Part shown: piece by piece, positions 35,757 to 46,150 of the stretch
How positions within the stretch are numbered: position 1 is the first letter of the stretch
Layout of the letters: every line of letters begins with the position of its first letter
Assembly: GCF_947501415.1 (NCBI RefSeq)
Contig: NZ_CANMVL010000010.1
Span: 1 to 64,000, forward strand
DNA: 64,000 nt
Direction: 5' to 3'
Source of the DNA: an uncultured Halomonas sp.
GTDB taxonomy: Bacteria; Pseudomonadota; Gammaproteobacteria; Pseudomonadales; Halomonadaceae
The notes under the pieces: model-generated
Seen by the model: only the letters and a program-made list of their open reading frames with translations
Told to the model about the DNA's origin: nothing
The model's database searches: none
Position numbers and translations under genes: made by a program

Positions 35757-35867
35757 AGGAGTGTGTGAAATCCTCATTTGGCAATCGGCCCGTGCCGTAC
35801 CATCCTGCAGACAGTGAAACTCGCTTGGTGGCCGGCACTGCCGGTACGACCGACCCGGAGGTGTGAC

Positions 35868-36311
35868 ATGAACGACAAGCAGATCGAGTGTCAGGGCTGG
35901 CTGGCACGGCTCGAGGAGCGCCTCTTCGAGGCGAGCATGCCCCAGGTGGTGCAGGGCATGCGCCACGAGGCCAACGTCGACTTCCGGGAGCTGGTGCGTG
36001 ACCTGAATGCGCCGATGGCGCCGGCTTTCGAGCGTGAGGTGTCGCGGACCCTGAATCGCGGAGCCGAGCGCGACCTGATTCCCGCCGAGACCCTGATGCC
36101 CGAGATGATGGTGCGCTTCGGCCTCTCTCCCGACGACTATGGTCCTGAGCAGGCAACGCAGTTCGGCGAGCTGCAGACGGTCTGCAACCGTTGTCCCGTG
36201 GTCGGTCGCTGCTGGAAGGCGATGCGTGCCGGCGAGACTCGGGAGACATGCCGCGGGTTCTGCCCCAACGCCCAGGCATTTGACAGCAAGTCCCTGCAAG
36301 CGACCGGCTGA
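35868..36311 (+). CDS. DUF6455-like cysteine-motif protein
   Basis: A 147-residue soluble protein. The C-terminal part (about residues 80-145) has four cysteines in CNRCPVVGRCW and CRGFCPNA, preceded by LMPEMMVRFGLSPDDYG, resembling the DUF6455 family of marine bacteria. The Cys pattern suggests a metal or iron-sulfur site, but no function is established. The ATG at 35868 has GGAGGTG in front. It has its own promoter region of about 170 bases and sits between the TRAP and pob modules. Confidence 0.7.
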   Translation: MNDKQIECQGWLARLEERLFEASMPQVVQGMRHEANVDFRELVRDLNAPMAPAFEREVSRTLNRGAERDLIPAETLMPEMMVRFGLSPDDYGPEQATQFGELQTVCNRCPVVGRCWKAMRAGETRETCRGFCPNAQAFDSKSLQATG

Positions 36312-36330
36312 GTCAATGACACCAGCAAGA

Positions 36331-36364
36331 AGCGCCCCCGCAAGTCATGGCTTGCGGGGGCGCT
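36331..36364. terminator. Strong hairpin between convergent genes
   Basis: AGCGCCCCCGCAAG and CTTGCGGGGGCGCT, perfect 14-bp arms around TCATGG, between the DUF6455-like gene and pobC. Confidence 0.75.
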
Positions 36365-36397
36365 GTCGTTTCAGGGCACCTGTCTCAGGACACGGTG

Positions 36398-37297
36398 TCA
36401 TGACGATGCGTCGGGCTGGCGGCGGCGAAAGTCCCGCGGGGCGAGGCCGGTCAAGCGCTTGAAAAAGCGCGTGAAGTAGGCGGGTTCCGAGAACCCCAGG
36501 CTGTCGGCCACCTGGCCGACGGTCATGTTGGTGTAGGTGAGCTGTCGCTTGGCCTCCAGCAGCAGGCGCTCATGCAGCAACTGCAGGGCGCTGCGGTTGG
36601 CAAGGCGTCGGCACAGCAGGTTGAGGTGGGCGCTGGTCATGCCCAGCTGCTCGGCGAACCTCTCGATGCTGGGTTGCTGACGAAACTGCTTCTCTATCAG
36701 GGCCTGGTAGTTCTGCAGATGGGTCAGTCCGCGGTCCTGAGGATGCGGGAGTTTCGTGTTACCGGCGGTGATTCGCCTGTCGGCGAGGCGGGAGATCTCG
36801 ATAAACAGCGCCTCGGTGAACGCTTCCAGGATGCGTTCGCGGCCGGGGGCGGGGGCTCGATACTCATCTCCCAGCTGGTCCACCAGGGTCGCGATGCGCC
36901 GGGCGGGTCGGGCTGCCTCGAGAGGGTAGGCGGTAGCCAGTGACATCGCGCCGGCCTGAGTACCCAGGCGCTCCTCCAGCCGTTCGGCCAGGGGGCTTGC
37001 CAGGGTGATGATATGGCCCTGGGTATCCGGCGAGAAGTGGAAGCCATGGATGCTCATGGCCGGTACCACGATAACCAGCGGGGCCTCATGGGAGCGGTGG
37101 CTCCCCTCCAGCTCCAGGCTGACGCGGCCGGCAGAGAGGTGGAGAAGGTGCAGCAGGTCGGTATGGCGATGCGGGTGGATCTTCCAGTCGTGCAGCCGGC
37201 TGCGCTCGGGGATCGACTCCCAGTGGAGCAGGTCCGGCGTCGGCCAGTGGCGCGTCTCGCCATACAGCTTGAAGACCGGGACGGCATTGGTGGACAT
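36398..37297 (-). CDS. pobC: AraC-family regulator (PobC type) of pobA
   Basis: A 299-residue regulator with an N-terminal cupin-like sensing part (HPHRHTDLLHLLHLSAG near residue 42) and a C-terminal double helix-turn-helix: SIERFAEQLGMTSAHLNLLC and TVGQVADSLGFSEPAYFTRF. It is divergent from pobA, the arrangement of pobC in pseudomonads, so 4-hydroxybenzoate is the probable effector. The intergenic region has a TGCCAATATTGCC near-palindrome at about 37363-37375. Confidence 0.85.
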   Translation of the reverse strand: MSTNAVPVFKLYGETRHWPTPDLLHWESIPERSRLHDWKIHPHRHTDLLHLLHLSAGRVSLELEGSHRSHEAPLVIVVPAMSIHGFHFSPDTQGHIITLASPLAERLEERLGTQAGAMSLATAYPLEAARPARRIATLVDQLGDEYRAPAPGRERILEAFTEALFIEISRLADRRITAGNTKLPHPQDRGLTHLQNYQALIEKQFRQQPSIERFAEQLGMTSAHLNLLCRRLANRSALQLLHERLLLEAKRQLTYTNMTVGQVADSLGFSEPAYFTRFFKRLTGLAPRDFRRRQPDASS

Positions 37298-37442
37298 GGA
37301 GGTCTCCGGCGGTTCGTTTCGACTAAGGTCGGTAGGTGATGTTGGGATTATCCAGGTAACACTGCCAATATTGCCTTATATGGGCGAGGGTTTCAGTGAA
37401 AAATACAATCCACATAGCGAACAGATGTTCACCACTGCCTGA

Positions 37443-38642
<1,200 letters not shown>

Positions 38643-38661
38643 CGTAAACGCTTCTCCGCAT

Positions 38662-38702
38662 CACGACGAGACCCGGGCCCGCATGGCCCGGGTCTTGTCG
38701 TG
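38662..38702. terminator. Long hairpin after pobA
   Basis: CACGAC-GAGACCCGGGCC pairs with GGCCCGGGTCTTGTCGTG with one G-T pair around a short loop. It separates pobA from the convergent catM-like gene. Confidence 0.75.
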
Positions 38703-38735
38703 GGTGGGCACCGGCGGACGGCATCTTCCGGCGTT

Positions 38736-39638
38736 TCAGGGGTAGCGGCCGCGGCGGCGGTTCTCCACCAGTACCTCGAGAATGCGGAAGGCCTCCTCCA
38801 TGACCGGGGAGGGCGCCTCGCCGCGGCGGCGGCTGCAGATCACCGCTGAGGTGAGGCTTGGATCGGCCAGGTAGACGTAGGAGATGCCGTCGCGCTGGAC
38901 GCGCCGGACCTGCTCCGGCACCAGGGTGATGCCCACCTCCGAGGCGACCAGCCCCAGCGCCGTCTGCAGTTCGTTGGCCTCCTGCACCACCTCCACCTTG
39001 AGCGCCTTGCGGCGGAACAGGCCCAGCACCATGTCGGCCATGCTCGGCCGTGGCTTGGCGGGAAACAGGATCAGCGGGTAGCGGGCCAGCTCCTCGAGGG
39101 TCGGGGTGGTGCCCTCCAGCGGGTGGCCGCTGGGCAGGGCGGCGATCAGCGGCTCGTCGAACAGCACCTCCTGCTCCACGTCCGGGTCGTCGATGCGCAG
39201 GCGGCCAAAGCCCAGGTCGATGCGCCCCGCCTTCAGCGCCTGGATCTGCTGCACCGTGGTCAGCTCGGCCAGGGTCAACTCCACATCATCCTTTTGTCGT
39301 AAATCGCGCACGAGCAGGGGCAGCTGTCCGTAGAACACCGAGGGTACGAAGCCGATGCCGAACATGATGCGCTTGCTTCGGGCCATGCGTCGCGTGGACT
39401 CCAGGGTGGCGTCTACCTTCTCGAGTATCTGGATGGCGTGCTGCCGGAAGAACTGGCCTGTGGGGGTCAGGCGCAGGCCGCGGGAGCCCCGTTCGAACAA
39501 CTCGGCGCCCACTTCATTCTCTAACTTCTTGATCTGCCTGGATAAAGGTGGTTGTGACATGTGCAGGCGCTCGGCGGCGCAGGTCAGGTTCAGCTCTTCC
39601 GCGACCACACAGAAGTACCTGAGATGGCGCAATTCCAT
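38736..39638 (-). CDS. catM: LysR-family regulator of catechol/benzoate genes (CatM/BenM/CatR type)
   Basis: A 300-residue regulator opening with MELRHLRYFCVVAEELNLT, the CatM/BenM/CatR signature, followed by AAERLHMSQPPLSRQIKKLE. The effector domain has the IGFVPSVFYG segment seen in cis,cis-muconate-binding members. The start at 39638 is set by this signature; an upstream in-frame ATG adds 25 unrelated residues. It is divergent from catB, with an exact ATAC-N7-GTAT box adjoining its start. Whether benzoate also acts (as in BenM) cannot be told. Confidence 0.87.
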   Translation of the reverse strand: MELRHLRYFCVVAEELNLTCAAERLHMSQPPLSRQIKKLENEVGAELFERGSRGLRLTPTGQFFRQHAIQILEKVDATLESTRRMARSKRIMFGIGFVPSVFYGQLPLLVRDLRQKDDVELTLAELTTVQQIQALKAGRIDLGFGRLRIDDPDVEQEVLFDEPLIAALPSGHPLEGTTPTLEELARYPLILFPAKPRPSMADMVLGLFRRKALKVEVVQEANELQTALGLVASEVGITLVPEQVRRVQRDGISYVYLADPSLTSAVICSRRRGEAPSPVMEEAFRILEVLVENRRRGRYP

Positions 39639-39639
39639 G

Positions 39640-39654
39640 ATACCTCCTGGGTAT
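39640..39654. promoter_or_regulatory. CatM/BenM box, catM-catB intergenic
   Basis: ATAC-CTCCTGG-GTAT matches the ATAC-N7-GTAT consensus known for Acinetobacter BenM/CatM. It overlaps the leader of catM (autoregulation likely) and lies about 95 bases before catB. Confidence 0.75.
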
Positions 39655-39743
39655 GGCAGGGCACCCAAACAATATTGGTTCGGTCTTCCACCTGCAATCA
39701 AACTGCCACGCAATCACCAGATCCCCTGACTTCGGAGCCTCCC

Positions 39744-40865
39744 ATGTCATCCGTGATCGAAAGCATCGAGACGCTGCTGGTCGACCTGCCGACCATTCGT
39801 CCCCACAAGCTCTCCATGACCACCATGGCCTGCCAGACCATGGTCATCGTGCGCATGCGTCACAGCGATGGTATCGAGGGCCTCGGCGAGGGCACTACCA
39901 TCGGCGGCCTCGCCTATGGCCCGGAGAGCCCCGAGAGCATCAAGTGCAATATCGATACCTACCTGGCGCCGCTGCTGATCGGCCGGGCCTCCGGTAACGT
40001 CAACGCCCTGCGCGCCCTGCTCAATCGTCATGCCCGCGGCAACATGATCGCCAAGTCGGCACTCGAGACCGCGCTGCTCGACGCCCAGGGCAAGCGCCTG
40101 GGCCTCAGCGTGGCCGAGCTGCTGGGCGGCGCCCGCCAGACACACCTTCCGGTGCTCTGGACCCTGGCCAGCGGCGATACCGCCAAGGATATCGAGGAGG
40201 CACAGCTGCGCCTCGAGCAGCGTCGCCACTGCGACTTCAAGCTGAAGATCGGTGCCAACCCGGTGGACCAGGATGTGCGCCACGTGGCCGCCATCAAGGA
40301 AGCCCTGGGTGATCGCGCCAGCGTGCGCGTCGACGTCAACCAGGCCTGGGACGAGTCCACCGCCGTCTACGGCATCCAGGCCCTGCAGGATGCCGGCATC
40401 GAGCTGATCGAGCAGGCCATCCCGGCCCGCGAGCATGCCGGCCTGATCCGCCTGGCCGATCGCTTCAACGTACCGATGCTGGCCGACGAGGCGGTGCAGG
40501 ATGCCCGCGATGGCCTCGACCTGGTCCGCGGCGGCTTCAGTGGTGCCTTCGCCCTCAAGATCGCCAAGTCAGGTGGCCTGCAGGGCGTGCTGGAGCTGGC
40601 CCACGTGGCCCAGGCCGCGGGCATCGGCCTCTATGGCGGCACCCTGCTCGAGGGCACCATCGGCACCGCCGCCTCCCTGCATGCCTGGGCCACGCTGCCG
40701 GAGATGGCCTGGGGCACCGAGATGTTCGGCCCGCTGCTGCTCAAGGATGACATCGTCGTCGAGCCGCTGACCTATCGCGAGTTCGGCGTCGAGCTGCCAA
40801 AGGGGCCGGGGCTGGGCATCACCCTGGACGAAGACCAGCTGGCCCACTATTCCCGCAAGGGCTGA
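39744..40865 (+). CDS. catB: Muconate cycloisomerase
   Basis: A 373-residue enolase-superfamily enzyme converting cis,cis-muconate to muconolactone. The Lys pair is in FKLKIGA and FALKIAKSGG; the metal ligands lie in VRVDVNQAW, LIEQ and LADEAV. IRPHKLSMTTM at the N-terminus is typical of CatB. The ATG at 39744 follows GGAGCCTCCC. It heads a rightward run of nine genes to the second benE. Confidence 0.95.
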   Translation: MSSVIESIETLLVDLPTIRPHKLSMTTMACQTMVIVRMRHSDGIEGLGEGTTIGGLAYGPESPESIKCNIDTYLAPLLIGRASGNVNALRALLNRHARGNMIAKSALETALLDAQGKRLGLSVAELLGGARQTHLPVLWTLASGDTAKDIEEAQLRLEQRRHCDFKLKIGANPVDQDVRHVAAIKEALGDRASVRVDVNQAWDESTAVYGIQALQDAGIELIEQAIPAREHAGLIRLADRFNVPMLADEAVQDARDGLDLVRGGFSGAFALKIAKSGGLQGVLELAHVAQAAGIGLYGGTLLEGTIGTAASLHAWATLPEMAWGTEMFGPLLLKDDIVVEPLTYREFGVELPKGPGLGITLDEDQLAHYSRKG

Positions 40866-40925
40866 GTCCCCGACAACCGAGTCCCGCAAGTACTCCGGTG
40901 TGCTTGCGCTGAAGAGGAGAACGTC

Positions 40926-41216
40926 ATGCTGTTTCAGGTGGAAATGACCGTCAAGCTGCCGCCGTCCATGCCGGCTGAGCAGGCCGCCGAGATCAAGGCG
41001 ACCGAGAAGGCCTACTCACAGGAGCTGCAGCGCTCCGGCAAGTGGCGTCACCTGTGGCGCGTGGCCGGCAGCTACTCGAATGTCAGCATCTTCGACGTCG
41101 AGGACAACGCCGAGCTTCAGGAGCTGGTCAGCAATCTGCCGCTCTTTCCCTACATGGAGATCAGCGTCAAGCCGCTGTGTCGTCACCCGTCCTCCGTGCG
41201 CGAGGACGACTCCTGA
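40926..41216 (+). CDS. catC: Muconolactone delta-isomerase
   Basis: A 96-residue enzyme, the exact usual length, forming 3-oxoadipate enol-lactone from muconolactone. The N-terminal MLFQVEMTVKLP, the central RVAGSYSNVSIFDV and the C-terminal LPLFPYMEISVKPLCRHPSS are all characteristic. AAGAGGAGAAC precedes the ATG. CatC forms a decamer. Confidence 0.96.
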   Translation: MLFQVEMTVKLPPSMPAEQAAEIKATEKAYSQELQRSGKWRHLWRVAGSYSNVSIFDVEDNAELQELVSNLPLFPYMEISVKPLCRHPSSVREDDS

Positions 41217-41236
41217 GTCACGGATGAAGCCAGTCA

Positions 41237-41253
41237 GTTCCGTCGAGCGGAAC
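41237..41253. promoter_or_regulatory. Inverted repeat before catA
   Basis: GTTCCG-TCGAG-CGGAAC, perfect 6-base arms, lies 20 bases after catC and 32 before catA. It could be a DNA operator for an internal promoter or an mRNA hairpin adjusting catA expression. Confidence 0.45.
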
Positions 41254-41284
41254 ACAACCATATAACGAACGAGGATAACCGACC

Positions 41285-42259
41285 ATGACCGTGAAGATTT
41301 TCGATACCCCCGAAGTTCAGGACTTCCTGAAGACCATCGCCGGCTTCGACCAGGAGGGCGGCAACGAGCGCGCCAAACAGATCGTCCATCGCCTGATCTC
41401 CGACCTGTTCAAGCTGATCGACGATTTCGACGTCAGCGAGGAGGAGTACTGGTCCGCCGTCAATCTGCTCAACGCCCTGGGCAGCCAGACCCAGTTCGGC
41501 CTGCTCTCTCCGGGCCTGGGCTTCGACCACTTCCTCGACATGCGTCAGGACGCCATCGACGCCGAGGCCCAGCGTACCGGCGGCACCCCGCGCACCATCG
41601 AAGGCCCGCTCTACGTGGCCGGCGCCCCGGAAGCCGAGGGCTTCGCGCGCATGGACGACGGCCAGGACCAGGACGGCGAGGCCATGTGGCTGACCGGCCA
41701 GGTGCGTGATGTCGACGGCACCCCGATCGCTGGCGCCAAGGTCGAGATCTGGCATGCCAACTCCAAGGGCGGCTACTCCTTCTTCGACCAGACCCAGAGC
41801 GAGTACAACCTGCGCCGTACTATCTATACCGACAGCGAAGGCCGCTACACCGCGCGCAGCATCATCCCGTCCGGCTACGGCGTGCCGGAAGGCGCCCCCA
41901 CCGATGTGGTGCTCAAGTCCCTGGGCCGCCACGGCGAGCGTCCGGCGCACATCCACTACTTCGTCTCCGCGCCGGGTCACCAGCACCTGACTACCCAGAT
42001 CAACCTGGCCGGCGACCCCTACACCTACGACGACTTCGCCTTTGCGACCCGCGAGGAGCTGGTGGTGCCGGCCAACCGCATCGAGGAGCAGGACGAGATC
42101 GCCAAGCGCGAGATGGACGGTCCCTTCTCCGAGGTGGTGTTCGACGTCGAGCTCTCCAGGACCGACAAGGCCGAGCTGCAGACTCGCCATGCCCGTCCGC
42201 GCGCCAAGGAAGACGAGCAGGACCAGGCCAGCCAGCTGGCGGGTACCGCCAAGGTCTGA
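41285..42259 (+). CDS. catA: Catechol 1,2-dioxygenase
   Basis: A 324-residue intradiol dioxygenase. The Fe(III) ligands are Tyr164, Tyr198, His222 and His224 (RPAHIHYF), closely matching the numbering of the Acinetobacter enzyme. An N-terminal helical dimerisation domain (about residues 1-100) precedes the catalytic barrel. It opens catechol from benzoate and salicylate to cis,cis-muconate. The C-terminus is a charged tail (about 20 residues). ACGAGGATAACCGACC provides the ribosome site. Confidence 0.96.
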   Translation: MTVKIFDTPEVQDFLKTIAGFDQEGGNERAKQIVHRLISDLFKLIDDFDVSEEEYWSAVNLLNALGSQTQFGLLSPGLGFDHFLDMRQDAIDAEAQRTGGTPRTIEGPLYVAGAPEAEGFARMDDGQDQDGEAMWLTGQVRDVDGTPIAGAKVEIWHANSKGGYSFFDQTQSEYNLRRTIYTDSEGRYTARSIIPSGYGVPEGAPTDVVLKSLGRHGERPAHIHYFVSAPGHQHLTTQINLAGDPYTYDDFAFATREELVVPANRIEEQDEIAKREMDGPFSEVVFDVELSRTDKAELQTRHARPRAKEDEQDQASQLAGTAKV

Positions 42260-42340
42260 TCGACAGGCCATCCCTTGATGACGGCGGGCCACCCCCTGGG
42301 TCCGCCGGACCAATACGACAAGATACCGAGGATATGGATC

Positions 42341-43708
42341 ATGACCAGCAAGCTTGATCAACTCGAGGAGCGCGTCCGCGGCGCCGTCCAGGACGACGCC
42401 GAGAAGGGCGTCTTCCGCTGCCATCGCAGCATGTTCACCGACCCGGCCTTCTTCGAACTGGAGATGAAGCACGTCTTCGAAGGCAACTGGCTGTTCCTGG
42501 CCCACGAGAGCCAGATCGCCGAGCCGGGCGACTTCATGACCGTGACCATGGGCCGCCAGCCGGTGGTCATCACCCGCGACAAGCAGGGTGAGCTGCACGG
42601 CCTGATCAACGCCTGTGCCCACCGTGGCGCCACCCTGTGCCGCAAGAAGCGTGGCAACAAGGGCACCTTCACCTGCCCCTTCCATGGCTGGACCTTCAAG
42701 AACGACGGCAAGCTGCTCAAGGCCAAGAACGAGAAGGCTGGTGCCTACCCGGATGGCTTCAAGAAGGACGGCTCCCATGACCTCAAGCGCCTGCCGCGCT
42801 TCGAGAACTACAAGGGCTTCCTGTTCGGCAGTCTGAGCGATGACGTCAAGCCGCTCGAGGAGTATCTGGGTGAGACCACCAAGATCATCGACAACATCGT
42901 CGATCAGGCCCCGGAAGGCCTGGAGGTCCTGCGTGGCACCTCGTCCTACACCTTCAACGGCAACTGGAAGCTGGGGGCCGAGAACGGCGCCGACGGCTAC
43001 CACGTCAGCTCCGTGCACTGGAACTATGCCTCCACCATGGATCGCCGCAACTACGACGCCGGCGGCACCAAGGCGGTGGACGCCGATGGTTGGTCCAAGA
43101 GCCAGGGTGGCTTCTACTCCTACGAGAACGGCCACATGCTGCTGTGGACCCGGCTGCTCAACCCCGAGGTGCGCCCGGTCTACCAGCAGAAGGAGTGGAT
43201 CGAGAAGGAGTTCGGCGAGGCGCGTGCCGATTCCATCGTCAACCAGACCCGCAACCTCTGCCTCTACCCCAACGTCTATCTGATGGACCAGTTCTCCACG
43301 CAGATTCGTGTGATTCGACCGATTTCCGTGGATAAGAGCGAAGTCACCATCTATTGCTTCGCGCCCAAGGGCGAGTCGGCCGAGAACCGCCGCTTGCGTA
43401 TCCGTCAGTACGAAGACTTCTTCAACGTCTCGGGCATGGGCACGCCGGATGACCTGGAGGAGTTTCGCAGTTGCCAGGAAGGCTACAACGGGTCGCTGGC
43501 CGAGTGGAACGACCTCTCTCGCGGCGCCAAGCAGTGGATCGAGGGCGCCGATGAGAACGCCCAGGCGATCGGCATGAAGCCGCTGCTCAGCGGTGCCTCA
43601 CCCGAGGACGAGGGCCTCTACGTGCTGCACCACAAGCACTGGGTCGAGGAGATGCTGCGCGCCATCGAGAAAGAGCGCAGCCAGTTTATCGCCACCGCGT
43701 CCGCCTAA
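42341..43708 (+). CDS. benA: Benzoate 1,2-dioxygenase alpha subunit
   Basis: A 455-residue Rieske oxygenase large subunit. The 2Fe-2S ligands are Cys92-x-His94 and Cys112-x2-His115 (CPFHGW). The bridging Asp and catalytic iron His occur in [13 protein letters not shown]. It dihydroxylates benzoate to the 1,2-cis-diol. The start at 42341 is preferred because CGAGGATATGG precedes it; an in-frame ATG at 42275 adds 22 unrelated residues. Confidence 0.95.
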   Translation: MTSKLDQLEERVRGAVQDDAEKGVFRCHRSMFTDPAFFELEMKHVFEGNWLFLAHESQIAEPGDFMTVTMGRQPVVITRDKQGELHGLINACAHRGATLCRKKRGNKGTFTCPFHGWTFKNDGKLLKAKNEKAGAYPDGFKKDGSHDLKRLPRFENYKGFLFGSLSDDVKPLEEYLGETTKIIDNIVDQAPEGLEVLRGTSSYTFNGNWKLGAENGADGYHVSSVHWNYASTMDRRNYDAGGTKAVDADGWSKSQGGFYSYENGHMLLWTRLLNPEVRPVYQQKEWIEKEFGEARADSIVNQTRNLCLYPNVYLMDQFSTQIRVIRPISVDKSEVTIYCFAPKGESAENRRLRIRQYEDFFNVSGMGTPDDLEEFRSCQEGYNGSLAEWNDLSRGAKQWIEGADENAQAIGMKPLLSGASPEDEGLYVLHHKHWVEEMLRAIEKERSQFIATASA

Positions 43709-43721
43709 GGGGAGCATCGCC

Positions 43722-44210
43722 ATGAGCATCAGTTATCAGGATATCCAGGCCTTTCTGTACCGCGAGGCACGCCTGCTCGACGAACGCCAGTGGGACGAAT
43801 GGCTGGAGTGCTACCACAAGGACGTCGAGTTCTGGATGCCGTCCTGGGACGACAGCGACCGGCTGACCGAGGACCCGCAGTCCGAGATCTCGCTGATCTA
43901 CTACCCCAACCGCGAGGGTCTCGAGGACCGGGTCTACCGGATCAAGACCGAGCGCAGCAGCGCCACCCTCCCGGAGCCACGCACCACGCACCAGGTCAGC
44001 AACCTCGAGGTACTCAAGGAAGAGGGCGACACGCTGGAGCTGCGCTTCAACTGGCACACGCTGGGCCACGTCTACAAGACGAACTTCAGCTACTTCGGGA
44101 CTGCCTTCTATACGTTGGACGTGTCGGGAGAGCAGCCGCTGATCACGCGCAAGGTGGTGCAACTCAATAACGACTATATCCATCAGGTCATCGATATCTA
44201 TCACATCTGA
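43722..44210 (+). CDS. benB: Benzoate 1,2-dioxygenase beta subunit
   Basis: A 162-residue small subunit with an NTF2-like fold. EARLLDERQWDEWLECYHKDVEFWMP is the family opening, here cited only by position (residues 15-40), and the C-terminal VVQLNNDYIHQVIDIYHI is typical. It pairs with BenA in an alpha3beta3 hexamer. It is 13 bases after benA, with AAGGGGAG as ribosome site. Confidence 0.95.
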   Translation: MSISYQDIQAFLYREARLLDERQWDEWLECYHKDVEFWMPSWDDSDRLTEDPQSEISLIYYPNREGLEDRVYRIKTERSSATLPEPRTTHQVSNLEVLKEEGDTLELRFNWHTLGHVYKTNFSYFGTAFYTLDVSGEQPLITRKVVQLNNDYIHQVIDIYHI

Positions 44211-44234
44211 CCCGGTGCGGGAGGAGATTCGACC

Positions 44235-45260
44235 ATGAGCTATACCATTGCCCTCAACTTCGAGGACGGCGTCACCCGATTCATCGGCTGCAAGGAAGGT
44301 GAAACGGTCCTCGATGCGGCCTACCGGCAGAAGGTCAACCTGCCCATGGACTGCTCCGACGGTGTCTGTGGCACCTGCAAGGGGCACTGCGAGCAGGGTG
44401 AATTCGACATGGGCGACGAGTACATCGAGGAGGCGCTCTCCGACGAGGAGGCTGCCGAGGGTCAGGTCCTGACCTGCCAGATGGTGCCTTCCTCGGACTG
44501 TGTCATCCAGGTACCCGTCGCCTCGACCGTGTGCAAGACGGCGGTAGGCAAGGTTGATGGCACGGTAGCCGCGGTCGAGCAACTCTCCGAGGACAGCATC
44601 GAGCTGGTGGTGGACCTGGACGATGGCGCCGAGCTCAGCTTCCTGCCCGGCCAGTACGTGCATATCGACGTGCCGGGCACCGAGGTGCATCGCTCCTACT
44701 CGTTCAGCTCCCTGCCGGGCGAGAAGCGCGCGACCTTCCTGATCCGCAATATCCCCAATGGCGTGATGAGCAGCTACCTCGGCGAGCGTGCCGCGGTGGG
44801 AGATCGCCTGGCACTGACTGGTCCCATGGGCAGCTTCTATATCCGTGATGTCACCCGTCCGGTGCTGATGCTGGCCGGTGGCACCGGCCTGGCTCCCTTC
44901 CTCTCCATGCTTGCCCAGCTGGTCGAGAAGGGCTGCGAGGCGCCGATTCACCTGATCTACGGTGTCAACAAGGATGACCATCTGGTCAAGGTGGATGCCC
45001 TGGAGGCCTTCGCCGGGAAGCTTCCCAACTTCACCTACTCCACTGTGGTGGTGGACGAGGCCAGCGAGCATCCGCGCAAGGGCTATGTGACCCATCATAT
45101 GGATGCCGAGGTGATGCACGATGGCGACGTCGACGTCTACCTGTGCGGTCCGCCTCCCATGGTCGATGCGGTGCTCAAGCACTTCGACGCCCAGGGCATC
45201 GTGCCGCAGAGCTTCCACTACGAGAAGTTCACGCCCAACGAGGCGGGGAGCAAGGCATGA
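44235..45260 (+). CDS. benC: Benzoate 1,2-dioxygenase electron-transfer reductase
   Basis: A 341-residue reductase: an N-terminal plant-type 2Fe-2S ferredoxin (CSDGVCGTCKGHC and a later Cys at TCQM), an FAD domain with RSYSFSS (about residue 154), and an NAD domain with LAGGTGLAPFLSM and YLCGPPPMV. It carries electrons from NADH to BenAB. The stop overlaps the benD start (ATGA). Confidence 0.95.
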   Translation: MSYTIALNFEDGVTRFIGCKEGETVLDAAYRQKVNLPMDCSDGVCGTCKGHCEQGEFDMGDEYIEEALSDEEAAEGQVLTCQMVPSSDCVIQVPVASTVCKTAVGKVDGTVAAVEQLSEDSIELVVDLDDGAELSFLPGQYVHIDVPGTEVHRSYSFSSLPGEKRATFLIRNIPNGVMSSYLGERAAVGDRLALTGPMGSFYIRDVTRPVLMLAGGTGLAPFLSMLAQLVEKGCEAPIHLIYGVNKDDHLVKVDALEAFAGKLPNFTYSTVVVDEASEHPRKGYVTHHMDAEVMHDGDVDVYLCGPPPMVDAVLKHFDAQGIVPQSFHYEKFTPNEAGSKA

Positions 45261-46051
45261 GCCGCCTCACCGACGGTCGTTTCAACGGCAAGGTCATGGT
45301 GATCACCGGTGCCGCCCAGGGGATCGGGCGGCGGGTCGCCGAGCGAGCCGCCGCCGAGGGCGCACGCCTGGCGCTGGTGGATCGCGCCGATCTCGTTCAG
45401 GAGGTGGTGGCCGGCCTGGTGGAGCAGGGCGTTGACGCCATTGCGCTGCAGGCCGACCTGGAGACCTGGGAGGGTGCCGCCGAGGTGATGGCGAAGAGCG
45501 TCGAGCACTTCGGGCGCATCGATATCCTGATCAACAACGTGGGCGGGGCGATCAACTTCAAGCCGTTCACCGAGTTCAGCGCTACCGAGATCTCGGCCGA
45601 GATCACCCGCTCGTTGATGCCGACCCTGTGGTGCTGCCGTGCGGTGCTGCCGACCATGGTGGAGCAGGGTGGTGGTGTCATCGTCAACGTGTCGTCTGCC
45701 GCGACGCGCGGGATCCATCGTATCCCCTATTCGGCGGCCAAGGGCGGCGTCAACGCCATGACCGCCTCGCTGGCCTTCGAGTATGCCGAGCATGGCATTC
45801 GCGTGGTGGCCACCGCTCCCGGCGGCACCGAGGCGCCGCCCCGGAAGATTTCCCGGGGCACGCCGGAGCCGCGCAACGAGACTGAGCAGGCGTGGTTCCA
45901 GGCACATATCGACCAGACCAGGCAGAGCTGCCTGTTCGGCCGCTACGGCACCCTGGACGAGATGGCCGCACCGATCCTGTTCATGGCCTCCGACGATGCC
46001 AGCTACATCACCGGCAGCGTGCTGCCGGTGGCCGGTGGCGACCAGGGCTGA
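45257..46051 (+). CDS. benD: cis-1,6-Dihydroxycyclohexa-2,4-diene-1-carboxylate dehydrogenase
   Basis: A 264-residue short-chain dehydrogenase. The NAD motif is TGAAQGIG, the active-site Tyr-Lys pair is in YSAAKGG, and NVSSAATRG carries the catalytic Ser. It rearomatises the BenABC diol to catechol with loss of CO2. Translation is probably coupled to benC by the 4-base overlap. Confidence 0.95.
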   Translation: MSRLTDGRFNGKVMVITGAAQGIGRRVAERAAAEGARLALVDRADLVQEVVAGLVEQGVDAIALQADLETWEGAAEVMAKSVEHFGRIDILINNVGGAINFKPFTEFSATEISAEITRSLMPTLWCCRAVLPTMVEQGGGVIVNVSSAATRGIHRIPYSAAKGGVNAMTASLAFEYAEHGIRVVATAPGGTEAPPRKISRGTPEPRNETEQAWFQAHIDQTRQSCLFGRYGTLDEMAAPILFMASDDASYITGSVLPVAGGDQG

Positions 46052-46061
46052 TACGGAAAAG

Positions 46062-46087
46062 AAGGGCGGCCCGATGGGCCGCCCTTT
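46062..46087. terminator. Rho-independent terminator after benD
   Basis: AAGGGCGGCCC-GAT-GGGCCGCCCTT followed by a short T. It may reduce read-through from benD into the transporters. Confidence 0.7.
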
Positions 46088-46150
46088 CATGTCGGCCATG
46101 AACGCCCCGTGCCTTTCCAAGAGCAACGATAATAATCCCCTGGAGCACAC

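Noticed and set aside
37312-37326. GTTCGTTTCGACTAA before pobC as another IclR-type site
   Set aside because: Only the left half matches and no second copy lies 19 bp away.
41234-43135. Open frame of about 630 codons on the minus strand opposite catA and benA
   Set aside because: Spans two certain genes antisense, with no domain or ribosome site.
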